In this document: one piece after another, positions 62,539 through 64,000 of the stretch
Numbering within the stretch: position 1 is the stretch's first letter
How the letters are laid out: the number at the start of each line of letters is the position of its first letter
Source: Ecdyonurus torrentis
Lineage: Eukaryota > Arthropoda > Insecta > Ephemeroptera > Heptageniidae
Length of the DNA: 64,000 nucleotides
Direction of reading: 5' to 3'
Assembly: GCA_949318235.1 (NCBI GenBank)
Contig: OX439131.1
Coordinates: forward strand, 14,136,434 to 14,200,433
Notes under the pieces: model-generated
The model's input: only the letters and a program-made list of their open reading frames with translations
The model's database searches: none
Told to the model about the DNA's origin: nothing
Program-made: the position numbers and the translations under genes

Positions 62539-64000
62539 GTAAGTGATAACTGAAATTGCCATTAAAACAACATAATATACAATGTTTTCGTCCGTGATAG
62601 TGGGAAAGAAAGAAAGAAAAAAAAATAATAAAAAAATAAGCATATTATTGATGCTTACTCTTTTGAGTAATACCAAAAATACCGCAAATGGAGTTTGTGC
62701 ACTCTGAACAGAATGCAGAATGGGCGATCTACACTTAACAATTTCGCGGCCGCTATGCGCTTTTACTTAACTTTTCAGATTTTTACTTGATTGAAGCTTC
62801 TGCAGTTTACAAAATTATACATATTTTATATAGTAATTTTATAATTTTTTTCACATTGTAAAAATTAAAATTGTTAACGTTTAATAACCGAAAATTTATT
62901 TTTCTTTCTTTTTAAATATATAATGGCTGCTGCATAGGTGATGAAAAAATCTTAAAAAAAATAAATTATATCTTACTTCTTTTTTTTAGTATCTAATATA
63001 ATATCCCTCACTTAAATTTTACGATCTCTTTTGGATTAGCTTTTCTCAAAAATCGCTAATAAGCATGGTCCCACAATACATAGAAGGATAGAAAATTAGA
63101 AATATCTATGTTTTTCCCGCGCCGCCTATGATTGGCTTGAGCATTTCACCGGTAAGCCCTATTACTATTTATAAGTACACCTTGGTGTTTAATAAATAAA
63201 TAATAATAATTACTATTTATTTATTTATTTTTAATTCGCTACATTACTTGGACATATAAAAATCATTCGTTTTTTTAAGATACGTATGTATAAGCTTCAT
63301 AATTATATAATAAGCAGTTAAAAATAACGACAGTAAATGAGGTAAATTATTAATTAAAATAAATAATAAGGAATAGTGTCATGAAAAAATTCAGAGGAGG
63401 TAAAATTATACCAATAATTGGTTCCTTGAAAAAATGCATATTATCGACTATTATCAGAAATTTATGGGTACACTTTTTTGGTTTATTCTAAAATGTGCGA
63501 TTATTTATTAAATTTTAATGACATAATCTTGGCTTATATACATAGGGTTATGAGCTTAAATGAGTATGAAAGTTATAAAATTTAGTTACTTCCTTGCAAA
63601 GTAGAACTTTACAACTTATATGACAACGTATATATTTTATATAATAATAGTTTCATTCAAATATTCAAAATTAATTAAGCTATTTAATGTATATTTAAAA
63701 TGTGTACAACATACGATTATTGTGTTATATTTATTTAACTATATACAAAAAACGCTATGCAATGATATTTTTATGAGAAAAACACGCACTTAATAAAGGT
63801 AAAATATATAATCAGTCAGTAATCACAATCGGCGTGTGTATGTCATGGTGGTTGCATGAAATTGCGTGCTAGCATCATATTATGCTTGAACAGATAAATT
63901 CTTTGTCCAGCAGAGGTGACAAATGTCATTTTTATTGCTATTTTCATACGGATTTAATGTGTTTCTATATATTCTTTTTCTCGTGGCAATTTAACCTATA
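62539..64000. other. Intron 7 of pseudouridine gene (to window edge)
   Basis: No segment matches the expected next part of a PfkB domain. It is AT-rich sequence with no clear repeat structure, so the intron exceeds 1.4 kb. Confidence 0.6.

Overview
This is AT-rich nuclear DNA from an animal. Genes are split by GT-AG introns, there are long intergenic and intronic stretches, and microsatellites are very dense: (AT)n, (GA/CT)n, (GT)n, (TTTC)n, (ATTC)n and long poly-A/T runs. Gene content (a pancreatic-lipase-type protein, an SLC20 phosphate transporter, and a pseudouridine-phosphate glycosidase fused to a sugar-kinase domain) fits an invertebrate. An arthropod, possibly a crustacean, is my best guess, but the sequence does not prove it. 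There are no bacterial operons, ribosome binding sites or CRISPR arrays.

Layout. (1) 576-12854, minus strand: a complete seven-exon lipase-family gene (344 aa, all introns phase-consistent). Two of the three expected catalytic residues are missing (Ser to Asn173, His to probably Cys268), so it is probably a non-catalytic lipase homologue. (2) 12855-19801: intergenic AT-rich DNA with one foldback repeat. (3) 19802-30133, minus strand: a complete SLC20 (PiT-type) sodium-dependent phosphate transporter gene. Twelve shared coding exons follow two alternative first coding exons, 28874-29060 and 29803-30133. These encode homologous versions of the first transmembrane module and end at exactly the same splice junction; 632-aa and 584-aa isoforms are predicted. 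(4) About 30.1-59 kb: a gene-poor stretch with microsatellites, many foldback or MITE-like elements, a possible isolated exon at 32602-32772 and a few GC-richer islets. (5) 60486-62538, plus strand: the first seven coding exons (370 codons) of a bifunctional pseudouridine-5'-phosphate glycosidase / PfkB-type kinase with a mitochondrial-type N-terminus. The gene runs off the right edge of the window.

The three genes have no obvious shared pathway: lipid binding or digestion, phosphate uptake, and pseudouridine breakdown (which handles phosphorylated nucleoside). They look like ordinary neighbours, not a functional cluster.

The repeat fraction is the second theme. I found more than a dozen inverted-repeat (foldback/MITE) elements. 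Two families have two copies each (11283-11579 with 59851-60161; 43920-44230 with 49495-49650). A group in the SLC20 introns has ATATCGA-like ends, and two of its members also share an internal motif. The most interesting gene-level observations are the duplicated alternative first exons of the phosphate transporter and the loss of the catalytic residues in the lipase. All gene models were built by hand from reading frame, splice consensus and family motifs, without transcript data or database searches.
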